Origin: Acidobacteriota bacterium
Lineage (GTDB): Bacteria; Acidobacteriota; UBA6911; JACQSX01
Length of the DNA: 64,000 nucleotides
Reading direction: 5' to 3'
NCBI GenBank assembly: GCA_016211105.1
Contig: JACQSX010000037.1
Location: 34,101 to 98,100 of the forward strand
The number at the start of each line of letters is the position of its first letter. Within the stretch, counting starts at the first letter, position 1. Made by a program: the position numbers and the translations under genes. Below are positions 28,364 through 37,823 of the stretch, piece by piece. The notes beneath the pieces were generated by a model. It was not told the DNA's origin. It saw only the letters and a list, made by a program, of their open reading frames with translations, and did not search any database.

Positions 28364-30388
28364 TTACCGAGGAATCAGTCCAAATTTTCCTCTCAGCCCC
28401 TTCACCATTTGCTCATGCGCCTGCTGAATTTCCGCATCGGTCAAAGTGCGTTCCGAACTTTCAAAGAAGAACCGGATTGTGAGGCTGACCTTGCCAGACG
28501 GGAGCTGCTCACTGTCATAAAAATCGATAAGCTCCGCGTACCTGAAGTGTGGCACGCGGTGCTCAAAGAGATATTTCAGGAGCGAGCCGAACGGAATCTC
28601 GCGGTCCACCAGAGAGGAGAAGTCCCGAAATACTCCGGGATACCGGCTGATTGGCTGATAGCCAACCGAAGCTGAAGCAACTGCACCCAGTTTTGACAAA
28701 TCAAATTCCCCCAGAAATAGGGGTTCCTTAAGCTTCAACTGCTCTTGCAGATCCGGATGTAGACAACCCAGGTAGCCAACCGGTTCACCGTTTCTGTGCA
28801 TCTCGGCAGACTGCGCAGGATTCAAAAAGGAGATTTGAGCAGCGCGCAAGTCTGGTACGCTCAGGGGGGCTCTACGCGCCAATGCTTCAAGTACCCCCTT
28901 CATGTAGAAATAGTTCAACGGATCGTCGTGCTGGCTCCAGAACTTTCTTTGCTCCGCGCCCATAGCGACCCAGGCAACGCTTTCCCGCTCCAGCACTTTG
29001 CCCGACCGCCGTATAAAGGTTTTTCCAATTTCGAATAGCCGAATGGTCTCCTGACCGTGGTTTTGGTTGTACCGCGCTACCAGAGCCAAATTCGGAACCA
29101 AGTGGGTGCGCAGTTGAGACGCCCCCGAGGACAGCGGGTTTTTCAGCGTCACCGGCAATTCCGAGTAGCCGAACGCGGATTCCAAGTCTGGATCCGTGAA
29201 TGTCCAGTTTAGAGTTTCAGAATACCCTAGAGCACGAAATAGCTCCCCAAGACGAGAGCGCCGCTCAGTCTCCGGCAAAAAACTCCCCTTCTCTTTCCAG
29301 GGTGGAAGTGAGCTTGGAATTTTGTCATAGCCATAATGGCGCAGCACATCCTCGATCAAATCCTCTTCCAGACAGATATCAACCCGGTGGCCGGGCACCG
29401 TCACCATCCACCCTTGGACATCCTCTTGCAGCCTAAATCCAAGCCGCTCCAGAGTACAGCGCACGAAATTGTCAGGGATCTCGATCACCGAATATGACTT
29501 CATTCTCTCTCTTCGCAGTGGCACACAGAGCGCAGACCCTGGACTTGGTAGGATGTCAATGACTGGCGTTGCCACACCGCCGCCGGCCAATTTCAGGATT
29601 AACTCCACGCAGCGCTGCAGCGCCGGCACGGTAGCCCCCGGATCCGCTCCTCTTTCAAACCGGTGGGAAGCCTCCGTTCGCATTTGCAAATCTCTCGCCG
29701 AACGTCCGATACTGGCCGGATCAAAATATGCGCTTTCGATCAGCAAATTCGTAGTGCTGGAGGATATCTCGGTCCACTCCCCCCCTATGATCCCAGCAAG
29801 CGCGACCGGTCGACGAGCATCCGCAATCACCAGCTTTTCCGGATCCAGATCGCGTTCCACTCCGTCTAATGTACGCAGCTTCTCCCCCGGGCGAGCGCGC
29901 CGAACAATAATTTCCGGACCCTGAAGCTTATCTAGATCGAAGGCGTGCAGCGGATGTCCCATCTCCATCAGCACATAGTTGGTGATATCTACAATGTTAT
30001 TGATCGGCCGCTGGCCGATTGCGGAGAGGCGCTTGTTGAGCCACGGCGGGGATTCCTGAATTTTCACTCCACGAATCACCCGGCCGGAATAGCGGCGGCA
30101 AAGATCCGCGTCTTCAATAACAATCGAGAAAAATTCACGACCGTCCGGATTTTGCGGTAAAGGTATTTTAAGATCACAATCATATATCGTCGCTACTTCG
30201 CGAGCGATGCCAATGTGATTCAGGCAATCCGGACGATTGGACGGAACTTCGATATCCAGAACCGCATCATCTCCCACTGCCTGCGCCGATTCCACAACCA
30301 GACCCACCGCGGAAAGCGAGTCGCGCAGTTCTTCCGGCGAGGCGGCAAGATCAATATATTCCCTAAGCCAGAGATAGCTGATTTTCAT
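28364..30388 (-). CDS. pheT: Phenylalanyl-tRNA synthetase beta subunit, short form lacking the OB domain
   Basis: 674 aa against about 790 in E. coli. The N-terminal ISYLWLREYIDL segment runs straight into VLDIEVPSNRPDCLNHIGIAREVA, so the roughly 110-residue EMAP/OB tRNA-binding insert is missing. The B3/B4 editing domain (INNIVDITNYVLMEMGHPLHAFD), the B5 domain, the B6-B7 core and the C-terminal ferredoxin-like anticodon domain (YPGVFRDFSSLVDREIPFG) are present. It pairs with PheS to form the tetramer. The ATG shares its A with the pheS TGA stop, so the two are translationally coupled. Confidence 0.96.
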   Translation of the reverse strand: MKISYLWLREYIDLAASPEELRDSLSAVGLVVESAQAVGDDAVLDIEVPSNRPDCLNHIGIAREVATIYDCDLKIPLPQNPDGREFFSIVIEDADLCRRYSGRVIRGVKIQESPPWLNKRLSAIGQRPINNIVDITNYVLMEMGHPLHAFDLDKLQGPEIIVRRARPGEKLRTLDGVERDLDPEKLVIADARRPVALAGIIGGEWTEISSSTTNLLIESAYFDPASIGRSARDLQMRTEASHRFERGADPGATVPALQRCVELILKLAGGGVATPVIDILPSPGSALCVPLRRERMKSYSVIEIPDNFVRCTLERLGFRLQEDVQGWMVTVPGHRVDICLEEDLIEDVLRHYGYDKIPSSLPPWKEKGSFLPETERRSRLGELFRALGYSETLNWTFTDPDLESAFGYSELPVTLKNPLSSGASQLRTHLVPNLALVARYNQNHGQETIRLFEIGKTFIRRSGKVLERESVAWVAMGAEQRKFWSQHDDPLNYFYMKGVLEALARRAPLSVPDLRAAQISFLNPAQSAEMHRNGEPVGYLGCLHPDLQEQLKLKEPLFLGEFDLSKLGAVASASVGYQPISRYPGVFRDFSSLVDREIPFGSLLKYLFEHRVPHFRYAELIDFYDSEQLPSGKVSLTIRFFFESSERTLTDAEIQQAHEQMVKGLRGKFGLIPR

Positions 30389-31410
30389 CAATTAAATTGC
30401 CGCAAGAATCTCAAATCGTTTTCAAAAAACAATCGAATGTCATCAATGCCGTATTTCAGTTGTGCCACTCGCTCAATCCCCATGCCCCAGGCAAATCCCG
30501 TGTATTTATTGGGATCATATTTTACAAACCGAAAAACATTGGGGTGTACCATGCCCGCTCCCAAGATTTCTATCCAGCCACTCTGCTTGCACATCCTACA
30601 AGCGTTCCCCCCGCAAAAAATGCAACTGATATCCACTTCGGCGCCGGGCTCCACAAACTGAAAGTAACCAGGCCGAAACCGCACTCTGATCTCGGATCCG
30701 AACGCCTCCCTCAGGAAAAACTCAAGCGTCCCTTTGAGGTCACCCATGGTGATCCCCTCATCTACAACCAATCCCTCAATCTGATGGAACATCGGCGAAT
30801 GCGTCGCATCCGGGGCATCGCGCCGGAAGACCCTCCCCGGACAAACGATACGCACTGGCGGCTGAAGTTTTTCCATCGCTCGGACCTGCACCGGCGAGGT
30901 GTGCGTTCGCAGCAATAAACTTGTTGTGATATAGAACGTGTCCTGATCAGCGCGCGCGGGATGATTCGCCGGTATATTCAGCGCTTCAAAGTTGTAGTAA
31001 TCCTCCTCAACCTCTGGACCTTCCATCACCATGAAGCCCATCCTCACAAAAATGCGTTCAAACTCCTCCCGGACTTGCTGCAGGGGATGACGCATTCCTA
31101 ATGGATACTGATAGCCGGGCAACGTGATGTCCACGCGCTGGCGTTCCAGTTGCGCAGCAGTCATCTGCGCTTTCAGCTCGGATAGACGTTGCTCCAGCAG
31201 AGCCTCAATCTGCTCCTTCACTTCATTCAACCGCTTTCCTACCTGGGGGCGCTCTTCCGGCGGCAGTCTTCCAATCGATCTCAGCGCGCGAGTCAAGAGT
31301 CCTCTTTCACGACTCAAATAACGATCCCGAGCCTGAATCCACTGCTCCAAATTCTTGATCGCTTCAAACTCTCGGCGAAATTCCTGAACCAAGTTTTCAA
31401 CTTCAAGCAT
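30388..31410 (-). CDS. pheS: Phenylalanyl-tRNA synthetase alpha subunit
   Basis: 340 aa, class II catalytic subunit. An N-terminal tRNA-binding coiled coil (1-95, rich in Arg/Glu/Leu) leads into HPLQQVREEFERIFVRMGFMV, PANHPARADQDTFYI (motif 1/2 region) and GMGIERVAQLKYGIDDIR (motif 3). A C-terminal metal-site-like cluster CGGNACRMCKQSGWIEILGAG is also typical. It lies between rplT and pheT in the order seen in many bacteria. Confidence 0.97.
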   Translation of the reverse strand: MLEVENLVQEFRREFEAIKNLEQWIQARDRYLSRERGLLTRALRSIGRLPPEERPQVGKRLNEVKEQIEALLEQRLSELKAQMTAAQLERQRVDITLPGYQYPLGMRHPLQQVREEFERIFVRMGFMVMEGPEVEEDYYNFEALNIPANHPARADQDTFYITTSLLLRTHTSPVQVRAMEKLQPPVRIVCPGRVFRRDAPDATHSPMFHQIEGLVVDEGITMGDLKGTLEFFLREAFGSEIRVRFRPGYFQFVEPGAEVDISCIFCGGNACRMCKQSGWIEILGAGMVHPNVFRFVKYDPNKYTGFAWGMGIERVAQLKYGIDDIRLFFENDLRFLRQFN

Positions 31411-31528
31411 GAAATGAAAGGATCACGACCTGCGAGGGCTGCGTGACAAATAACTGACGAACAGAGGGATGAAAAAAAGACGAATGACGAATTCTTTCAA
31501 AATTCGACACTCGACATTAAACATCGTC

Positions 31529-31891
31529 TTAATGGGCGTTCAGAGCTTTGTTGGCAGTGTCAACCAGGCTCTTGAAAGCAGCCTGATCTGTAGCAGCAAT
31601 TTCAGCGAGCATCTTCCGATTTAGATTGACACCAGCTTTCCTTAGGCCAAGCATGAACTTGCTGTACGAAAGGTTATGCAACTTAGCCGCGGCGCTAATG
31701 CGCACAATCCAAAGCGACCGAAAATCCCTCTTCTTCGTTCTGCGGTGCAGATAAGCAAATTTTAGCGCCCGTTCTACCGCTTCTTTCGCTGAACGGTGTA
31801 GCTTGCTCTTAGTTCCCCAATAACCTTTGGCAAGAGAGAGAGTCTTCTTGCGTCTCACTAGTCTCTTGTTTCCACGTCTCACGCGAGGCAT
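31529..31891 (-). CDS. rplT: 50S ribosomal protein L20
   Basis: 120 aa. [25 protein letters not shown], then [26 protein letters not shown] and [21 protein letters not shown] are family blocks. L20 binds 23S rRNA early in 50S assembly and in some bacteria represses the infC-rpmI-rplT mRNA. It is 142 bp downstream of rpmI. Confidence 0.97.
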   Translation of the reverse strand: MPRVRRGNKRLVRRKKTLSLAKGYWGTKSKLHRSAKEAVERALKFAYLHRRTKKRDFRSLWIVRISAAAKLHNLSYSKFMLGLRKAGVNLNRKMLAEIAATDQAAFKSLVDTANKALNAH

Positions 31892-32007
31892 CTTGCATGC
31901 TCCTTAAAAAGCAGTTTTTCACTCGAAAGGTAAAAGCAGAAAGCGAAAGACTTGATCCCTTTCATCTTCTTGCCTTCCCAAAAACGACTGATTTCATCCG
32001 TCCTTGC

Positions 32008-32035
32008 AAGCGCCGCTGGAGAGCGCGGCTCGCTT
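32008..32035 (-). other. Hairpin at the 3' end of rpmI
   Basis: Arms AAGCGCCGC and GCGGCTCGCTT pair as 5 plus 4 bp with a 2-nt bulge and an 8-nt loop, overlapping the rpmI stop. There is no T-tract, so it is not a classic terminator. It could be a processing site or part of an L20 autoregulatory structure. Confidence 0.35.
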
Positions 32036-32228
32036 ACAAACCCAGCATCTCGCAGACGCGCGCCTTGTCTGCCTTGCTCACGAGCTTGCTGGCAGCCAGG
32101 TGACGCTTACGCTTGGAGGACTTTTTAGTCAAGATGTGGCGCGCGAAATTACTGCGTCGTAGGATCTTTCCACTGCCGGTGACTTTGAATCGTTTGGCAG
32201 CGGCCTTTTTTGTCTTCAGCTTCGGCAC
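32034..32228 (-). CDS. rpmI: 50S ribosomal protein L35
   Basis: 64 aa, standard. [20 protein letters not shown] and [15 protein letters not shown] are the L35 signature, and the protein is highly basic. It lies between infC and rplT, its usual place. Confidence 0.96.
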   Translation of the reverse strand: MPKLKTKKAAAKRFKVTGSGKILRRSNFARHILTKKSSKRKRHLAASKLVSKADKARVCEMLGL

Positions 32229-32295
32229 GTCTTTTTCCTTTTAAATGTGTTCGTCTCAACCTTATTACTGATGGGTCCGGCAGTGATTCTATGGA

Positions 32296-32805
32296 CTACT
32301 TCTTGGGAGCGAGAACGACGATATACTGATTTCCCTCGAGCTTCGGCTCCCGCTCCACTTCGGCATATTGCTGCAAGTCAGTTACTAAACGTTCCAGCAT
32401 GCGCCTACCGATTTCTGTATGGGCGTTTTCTCGACCACGAAACACGACGGTAGCTTTCGCCTTGTTACCCTCCTCCAAAAACCGAACGATATTGTTCTTC
32501 TTAAACTGATAATCATGCTCGTCGGTTCTGGGTCGGAACTTTATTTCCTTTACGTGAATACTCTTTTGGTGCTTTCGGGCATCCGCAGCCTTCTTGCTTT
32601 GCTGGTACTGGTACTTACCGAAGTTCATGATACGGCAAACAGGCGGATTGGCACTGGGAGCCACCTCCACGAGATCAAGTCCTCTTTCTTCGGCAATTTC
32701 CAGAGCCTTTCGAGGGTCCATAATCCCCAACTGACCTCCGTTTTCATCCACTACTCGGACTTCCCGAGAGCGAATGAGTTCATTCACGCGTATTCGATCC
32801 TTGAT
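32296..32805 (-). CDS. infC: Translation initiation factor IF-3, probable AUC start
   Basis: 169 aa from an ATC codon. IF-3 keeps 30S subunits free and checks start codons. [36 protein letters not shown] is the N-domain; [26 protein letters not shown] lies in the C-domain. The first ATG/GTG/TTG in frame is a GTG at 32787, but it is 22 nt from the only good Shine-Dalgarno, AAGGAGG, which lies 4 nt before the ATC. The six codons added (IKDRIR before [10 protein letters not shown]) match the usual IF-3 N-terminus. A rare start codon fits known IF-3 self-discrimination. It begins 10 nt after thrS. Confidence 0.95.
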   Translation of the reverse strand: MKDRIRVNELIRSREVRVVDENGGQLGIMDPRKALEIAEERGLDLVEVAPSANPPVCRIMNFGKYQYQQSKKAADARKHQKSIHVKEIKFRPRTDEHDYQFKKNNIVRFLEEGNKAKATVVFRGRENAHTEIGRRMLERLVTDLQQYAEVEREPKLEGNQYIVVLAPKK

Positions 32806-32815
32806 ACAGCCTCCT

Positions 32816-34606
32816 TCAAATACTCAGGTTCAGCGCGCGTGCCGCGTCCAAATGTTGCACCGAGCGTACCAGATCCTCAATTTTTCGTGGACCTACGTCT
32901 CCTCCAGAACGAGTCCGCACGGAAACGGTTCCTGTCTGCACTTCCTTGTCCCCCATAACTAGCATAAATGGAATTTTTTGGAGCTGTGCTTCCCGAATTT
33001 TGTAACCCATTTTTTCATTACGACGGTCCATTTCGGTCCGGATCCCGGCATCCGCCAAGAGGGTATGAATGTGATTTGCATATTCGTGATGTTTTTCACT
33101 GATAGGAATCAACACTACCTGAACCGGCGCAAGCCAGATAGGAAAAGCCCCTGCATAATGTTCGATTAGGACGCCGAAAAACCGTTCCATGGATCCCAGC
33201 AAAGCCCGGTGAATCATGTACACCGTATGTTCCTTTGAATCCGGACCAATGTACGTGATGTTAAAACGGCGGGGAAGAGTGAAATCGAACTGAATCGTGC
33301 TGGCCTGCCATTCCCGACCAATTGCATCCACCAGCTTGATATCAATTTTGGGTCCATAAAAGACCGCCTCGCCCTCGATACGATGATATTCCCATTGGCG
33401 CTCCGAAAGCGCCCTCATCAAATTGGACTCGGCAAATTCCCACTCCTCTGCTGTACCAGCATAATCCTGGGGCCGGCGGGGATCACGGACGGAGAGATCA
33501 ACCCTATATTTTTCAAAACCAAAAGTCTTAAGCACAAATTCCGCCAGATCCATCACCTCAACAACCTGCCGATAAACCTGTTCTGGAGTGCAGAAAATAT
33601 GCGCGTCGTCTTGCGTAAAGCCGCGTACGCGGAGCATCCCATGAAGCGTCCCAGATCTTTCATAGCGATAGACGGTTCCAAACTCTGCGTAGCGTATCGG
33701 CAGGTCTCGATAACTATGCATGGTCGACTTGTAGATTAAGATATGGCCCGGACAATTCATCGGTTTAAGCACATACTCTTCGTCCTCTACCTGGAACGTG
33801 TACATGTTCTGCCGATAATAATCGTAATGGCCAGAGGTTCTCCATAGATCCCCCTTGGCGATATGGGGAATTACCACATACTGGTAACCTCGGCGCTCGT
33901 GCTCTCGGCGCAAAAAATCCTCGATGATGGCCCGCACTCTAGCCCCTTTCGGGTGCCAAAAAATCAATCCAGGCGCCGCATGATCCTGAACGCTGAATAA
34001 GTCGAGTTCGCGTCCCAGCTTCCTGTGATCGCGCCGCCGGGACTCTTCCAGCCGCTGCAAGTAGGCATCTAACTCTTGCTGGGTGAAGAATGCCGTTCCA
34101 TAGATGCGTTGCATTTGTTCTCGCTTCTCATCACCCTTCCAGTACGCCCCAGCTACGCTCAACAACTTAAACGGACCGATTTGAGAAGTGTTCCTCAGAT
34201 GCGGACCCATGCAGAAATCAACAAACTTTCCCAACCGATAAATGGATAGCGTTTGATCCGCGCGTTCCTGAATTAGCTCTACCTTAAGCCCCTCTCCCAT
34301 TTTGCTGAACATCTCCACTGCCTCGTCGATGGGGGTCAGGGACGGCCGGTACTCCAGGTTCTGCCGAGCATACTCTGCCATCTTCTCTTCAATGCGAGCC
34401 AGATCCCCCGCAGCGAAGGGTTCGGCTCGCTCAAAATCATAGAAGAAGCCTTCACTGGTGGGAGGTCCAATTCCGAGATGGACTTCTGGAAAAAGGTCGG
34501 CCACGGCTAGCGCCATCAGATGAGAAGTACTGTGGCGCAACACTTCCAGCCGCTGCTCGTAGTCGGTTAGCTCTCCGGTTCTTCCGTCGCGATAAATAAT
34601 TTCCAT
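32816..34606 (-). CDS. thrS: Threonyl-tRNA synthetase lacking the TGS domain
   Basis: 596 aa from the ATG at 34606. The class II core has [17 protein letters not shown] and GFFYDFE (editing domain N2), [38 protein letters not shown] (motif 2), and a C-terminal anticodon domain with [14 protein letters not shown]. Only about 15 residues precede the editing domain, so the N-terminal TGS domain (about 60 aa) is absent. Extending the frame upstream would run through tRNA-Val and gives no TGS sequence. It heads the thrS-infC-rpmI-rplT-pheS-pheT cluster. Confidence 0.95.
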   Translation of the reverse strand: MEIIYRDGRTGELTDYEQRLEVLRHSTSHLMALAVADLFPEVHLGIGPPTSEGFFYDFERAEPFAAGDLARIEEKMAEYARQNLEYRPSLTPIDEAVEMFSKMGEGLKVELIQERADQTLSIYRLGKFVDFCMGPHLRNTSQIGPFKLLSVAGAYWKGDEKREQMQRIYGTAFFTQQELDAYLQRLEESRRRDHRKLGRELDLFSVQDHAAPGLIFWHPKGARVRAIIEDFLRREHERRGYQYVVIPHIAKGDLWRTSGHYDYYRQNMYTFQVEDEEYVLKPMNCPGHILIYKSTMHSYRDLPIRYAEFGTVYRYERSGTLHGMLRVRGFTQDDAHIFCTPEQVYRQVVEVMDLAEFVLKTFGFEKYRVDLSVRDPRRPQDYAGTAEEWEFAESNLMRALSERQWEYHRIEGEAVFYGPKIDIKLVDAIGREWQASTIQFDFTLPRRFNITYIGPDSKEHTVYMIHRALLGSMERFFGVLIEHYAGAFPIWLAPVQVVLIPISEKHHEYANHIHTLLADAGIRTEMDRRNEKMGYKIREAQLQKIPFMLVMGDKEVQTGTVSVRTRSGGDVGPRKIEDLVRSVQHLDAARALNLSI

Positions 34607-34683
34607 TAATTCTTTTTGATTTCGGGCTTGCCCTATCTCAAAACGCTCCTGCTGGAAACCCAAAATCAAAATCGGATCTTGGG

Positions 34684-34758
34684 TGGTAGGTGCGAGCGGA
34701 TTTGAACCGCTGACCCCTTCCGTGTCAAGGAAGTGCTCTCCCCCTGAGCTACGCACCT
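34684..34758 (-). tRNA. tRNA-Val (anticodon GAC)
   Basis: Minus-strand cloverleaf: acceptor AGGTGCG/CGCACCT, D-arm GCTC-GAGC, anticodon stem CTTCC/GGAAG with loop TTGACAC (anticodon GAC, reading GTC/GTT), a 5-nt variable loop GGGTC, and T-arm AGCGG-TTCAAAT-CCGCT. The discriminator is A and CCA is encoded. It ends 77 nt before thrS. Confidence 0.97.
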
Positions 34759-34790
34759 GCATCACCAAACCCACACAGAGAAAACATCGA

Positions 34791-34819
34791 CGTTAACAGA
34801 TCGTTCGCCGAGGTGTCAA
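34791..34819 (-). promoter_or_regulatory. Probable promoter of tRNA-Val and thrS
   Basis: Perfect minus-strand TTGACA (34814-34819); the -10 at 17-18 nt spacing is poor (TTAACG/TAACGT). The position suits a short tRNA 5' leader. Confidence 0.4.
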
Positions 34820-34960
34820 CGATCCGAGACGCACGCCCGCACGCCAATTTGATCGCTCACGCAAGATGCCACCACCGGCAATTCATCCAGCGCGAGCGCC
34901 AGTCAACGCAGCAGCCACGTCGGATCACAGACTCCAAGGGAAAAATAAACAAGCCACAAT

Positions 34961-34988
34961 AAAAAAAGCCCCGCGTACCGCAGGGCCT
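34961..34988 (-). terminator. Rho-independent terminator of the HU gene
   Basis: Minus-strand stem GCCCTGCG-GTA-CGCGGGGC (one G-U) followed by seven Ts, about 25 bp after the HU stop. Confidence 0.9.
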
Positions 34989-35013
34989 TTTCACATCCAG
35001 TCCTTGCGCCCAG

Positions 35014-35289
35014 CTATCGGTTAACCGTCTCCTTCAACTGTTTACCGGGTATGAAACGCGCCACCTTTCTTGCCGCAATTTTGATGGGCTTGCCAGTTTG
35101 AGGGTTACGGCCCATGCGCGCCTTGCGCCTGCTAGTTGCAAATGTTCCAAACCCCACAATTGTCACTTTCTTTCCGCCCTTCAAGGTTTTGGTTACATTA
35201 TCGATAAAAGAGTTGAGAGCATCGCTTGCCTGAGATCGGGTGATTTTTGCGTCGCTAGCGATCTTTGCAGTGAGATCACCTTTATTCAT
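35014..35289 (-). CDS. hup: DNA-binding protein HU
   Basis: 91-aa histone-like protein that bends DNA. MNKGDLTAKIASDAKITRSQASDALNSF starts it; VTIVGFGTFATSRRKARMGRNPQTGKPI is the beta-arm region with the Pro that intercalates DNA, and it ends in RFIPGKQLKE. An AGGAGG Shine-Dalgarno, a TTGCTT-17-TATAAA promoter and a terminator mark it as a single-gene unit. Confidence 0.97.
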   Translation of the reverse strand: MNKGDLTAKIASDAKITRSQASDALNSFIDNVTKTLKGGKKVTIVGFGTFATSRRKARMGRNPQTGKPIKIAARKVARFIPGKQLKETVNR

Positions 35290-35339
35290 TGAACTCCTCC
35301 TTTAAGATTAACAGTAAAGTTGCACTGACGACTGACGGC

Positions 35340-35368
35340 TTTATAGCAGAGCGCTATTTAAAAAGCAA
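35340..35368 (-). promoter_or_regulatory. Promoter of the HU gene
   Basis: Minus-strand TTGCTT (35363-35368), 17-nt spacer, TATAAA (35340-35345), about 50 bp before the HU ATG, with an AT-rich flank. Confidence 0.6.
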
Positions 35369-35486
35369 CGAATTTTCCACTTTTTTACAACTGTAACCTC
35401 TTTAAATTCATAGGATTGTACTACACAGTCTTCCACAACTTAGACGGGGCCTTCGTTTTCGCCCAAAGGCTCGCCTGGTGCGCGTT

Positions 35487-36731
35487 TCAGGCTGCCTTCT
35501 TCAGCGAGCTCCTGAGATATTCAACTGCTCTTCGTAGCTGCAGTTTGTCGACTTCTGCTAACAACTCGTTGTATTGTTCATCGCTGGTAAGATTCGGATT
35601 TTGGTAGTAGAAATTAGTCGCAAAGCCATCGTCAGGAACCTTCTCATCGGGCTGAACGCCTGCCTTTTTAGCATTCTCGCTTTGGATCGCGTTTCCCGAA
35701 GGGGCGCAGAACAATTCTGTAGTAAGAATCAATAACGCTCCGTCTTCCAGCTCTAATGTTTGCTGTAACGACGCTGCGCCTGCCGTTTTTTCCCCTATGA
35801 TTCGGGCTCGATCGTTTTCCTTGAGGGCGGCCGCCAACACCTCTGCGGCACCACTGGTTCCCGCGGAAGTTAGAATGACCAGGGGAATCGTCCTGTCGGA
35901 AGGATCGTCCGTGGAGATGAAATCCTTAATTTTTTGTCTGCGATCCTTCAGCGAACCTATCTGTTTGCCGCCGGGGAGAAATAGGTCCGCAATCTTTGTC
36001 GCCTCATCGTAGTCACCCGTGGCGGTGCCGCGCAGGTCCATTACCAATCCCGAAAGCCTGCCGCTGGACAGCATACGCAATTTAGAGAATACCTGTTGGA
36101 CGACGCCCACAGGAAATGCAGGAATTCTAAGATAGCCGATATCCGGCTCAAGCATCCTTGCCTGTACCGCAGGCGACTCCAAAACACGACGCGTAACTGA
36201 TATCTTGATTGGGTCCGTATTGCGAGAACGAATCACCACCAGCTCCACGGGGGTTTCTTCCGGGCCATACAGCAAGCTCTCAATTTCCACCAGGCTTAAG
36301 TCGCTAGTGAGTTTTCCATCGATACTTTCAATCAGGTCTCCGCTCTTCAATCCGGCAGTTCCTGCCGGGCTGGCATCCCATGTTGCCACCACATAGGCAT
36401 ACCCATATCGCTTCGCCAGGACCGCGCCAACCCCGGCCCTGAATCTTTCATTGCGGTCCTTCAACTTCGCAGCCGCGGCTGTCGGCACGTAGCTGCAATT
36501 AGGGTCCAAAGCGTCAATCAATCCTTGTAAAGCTCCAGCCAGGGTTTTGTCCATGTCTGGAGCATCCACATAGTCGGATTGGACCTTACTTAGCACATCC
36601 GAAAAAACACGGAGTTCCCTCAGGGTTCTTACCTGACTGTCCCCACCGGTTCCGAGAATGCCCCCCACGACCGCGTAGGCAACGAAAAGTGCGGAAACAC
36701 AAAGTATCAAGAGTCTTCCTTTTGAACGCAT
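35487..36731 (-). CDS. Periplasmic S41 (C-terminal processing) peptidase
   Basis: 414 aa. An N-terminal signal or anchor (about 6-27) is followed by an S41 N-terminal helical part, a PDZ domain (SPAGTAGLKSGDLIESIDGK) and the protease domain. The nucleophile lies in TSAGTSGAAEVLAAALKEN and the general-base Lys in IIGEKTAG. It cleaves protein C-termini in the envelope; substrates are unknown. The first motif is TSGAA rather than the commoner SAS, so catalytic Ser assignment is by position. A purine-rich GAGGCGG precedes the ATG. It lies downstream of mltG on the same strand. Confidence 0.92.
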   Translation of the reverse strand: MRSKGRLLILCVSALFVAYAVVGGILGTGGDSQVRTLRELRVFSDVLSKVQSDYVDAPDMDKTLAGALQGLIDALDPNCSYVPTAAAAKLKDRNERFRAGVGAVLAKRYGYAYVVATWDASPAGTAGLKSGDLIESIDGKLTSDLSLVEIESLLYGPEETPVELVVIRSRNTDPIKISVTRRVLESPAVQARMLEPDIGYLRIPAFPVGVVQQVFSKLRMLSSGRLSGLVMDLRGTATGDYDEATKIADLFLPGGKQIGSLKDRRQKIKDFISTDDPSDRTIPLVILTSAGTSGAAEVLAAALKENDRARIIGEKTAGAASLQQTLELEDGALLILTTELFCAPSGNAIQSENAKKAGVQPDEKVPDDGFATNFYYQNPNLTSDEQYNELLAEVDKLQLRRAVEYLRSSLKKAA

Positions 36732-36791
36732 ACCGCCTCTATATTTTACAATCCTTTCTAATTATAAATCCAAATCCAGAAATCGCGCTCA

Positions 36792-37823
36792 TCATCTGCG
36801 TCGATTTGCGCCTGCCAATTTTTCCCGCTGATAGCGTGCGACGGCGCGAACGTGCGTGCCCAGACTTTCGCTGAACACGTGGTGGTCGTCATTTTCCGAG
36901 ACAAAATAAATGTACCGACTCTGAGCTGGGTGTAGAGCCGCATCCAGCGCTCTCATGCCCGGATTGGCGATGGGGCCGGGTGGCAACCCCGGATATTTAT
37001 AAGTGTTATACGGAGAATCTAGCCCGAGATCGCTCCGATTTATGACACCATCCCAACGCTGAACGAGGCGGGCAGCATAAATCACGGTTGGATCGCACTC
37101 CAGCAACATACCCCGTTTCAGCCGGTTGTGGTACACAGAAGAGACCAAAAAACGTTCTTGGTCGGCCGCCGTCTCCTTCTCAATCAGGCTAGCCAGGGTG
37201 ACCACTTGGCGCACGGTCATTCCCATCTCACTTGCGCGTCGGAGATGCGAGGCATCGAAACGTTGCCGGAAGTTCTTCACCATTTGGTCTAAAATGCTCT
37301 GGGGACTTGTCCCGCGACCTAACAGATACGTTTCCGGGAAAAGGTACCCTTCTAGATCTTGCGCGTGCGAATCCAAATCTCGGATCGTTTGAACGTCTCC
37401 AAAAGCCTGGTCGAATTCCTCTTCCGGCCCAAACCCCTGCTGCAAGAAAATCTGCTTAGCGTCCTGAAAAACGAGCCCCTCTGGAATGGTAACTTTGTGA
37501 AAAAAAATTTCTCCGCGGTATAACTTTTCCGCCACTTCCACCATCGATGTCAGTTTAGCAAAACGGTATTCTCCTGCTTTGATGACACGGGATTTTTGTG
37601 TCAGCAGATACAAGTAAAACAGAGGGGCAGACGAGATTACACCATGACCCTGCAGGCGGTAGGCAATCATTCTTGTGCTGTCACCGCGATTTATGTCCAC
37701 AAATTTATCTGGCCCTGGATATCCTTTGTAAGGTTTCTTAAGCTCCCAGATCACCAAGACAACGCAGGCGCCCACCATCAACGACATGGCCAACAGAAAA
37801 ACCACGCTAACGGTTCTGCTCAA
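36792..37823 (-). CDS. mltG: Endolytic murein transglycosylase MltG
   Basis: 343 aa. An N-terminal membrane helix (about 5-27) is followed by a LysM-like part and the YceG fold. DLEGYLFPETYLLGRGT and VTLASLIEKETAADQERFLVSSVYHNRL (catalytic Glu in LIEKE) are diagnostic, as is the PYNTYKYPGLPPGPIANPG block. It cuts nascent glycan strands and sets their length, complementing PBP1A. Its ATG overlaps the ruvX stop by 4 nt, giving the conserved ruvX-mltG pair. Confidence 0.96.
   Translation of the reverse strand: MSRTVSVVFLLAMSLMVGACVVLVIWELKKPYKGYPGPDKFVDINRGDSTRMIAYRLQGHGVISSAPLFYLYLLTQKSRVIKAGEYRFAKLTSMVEVAEKLYRGEIFFHKVTIPEGLVFQDAKQIFLQQGFGPEEEFDQAFGDVQTIRDLDSHAQDLEGYLFPETYLLGRGTSPQSILDQMVKNFRQRFDASHLRRASEMGMTVRQVVTLASLIEKETAADQERFLVSSVYHNRLKRGMLLECDPTVIYAARLVQRWDGVINRSDLGLDSPYNTYKYPGLPPGPIANPGMRALDAALHPAQSRYIYFVSENDDHHVFSESLGTHVRAVARYQREKLAGANRRR

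Noticed and set aside
34607..34683. T-box leader of thrS
   Set aside because: Only 77 nt lie between tRNA-Val and thrS, with no specifier hairpin or T-box sequence.
34607..34774. N-terminal extension of thrS through tRNA-Val
   Set aside because: The added residues are translated tRNA and intergenic sequence and contain no TGS domain.
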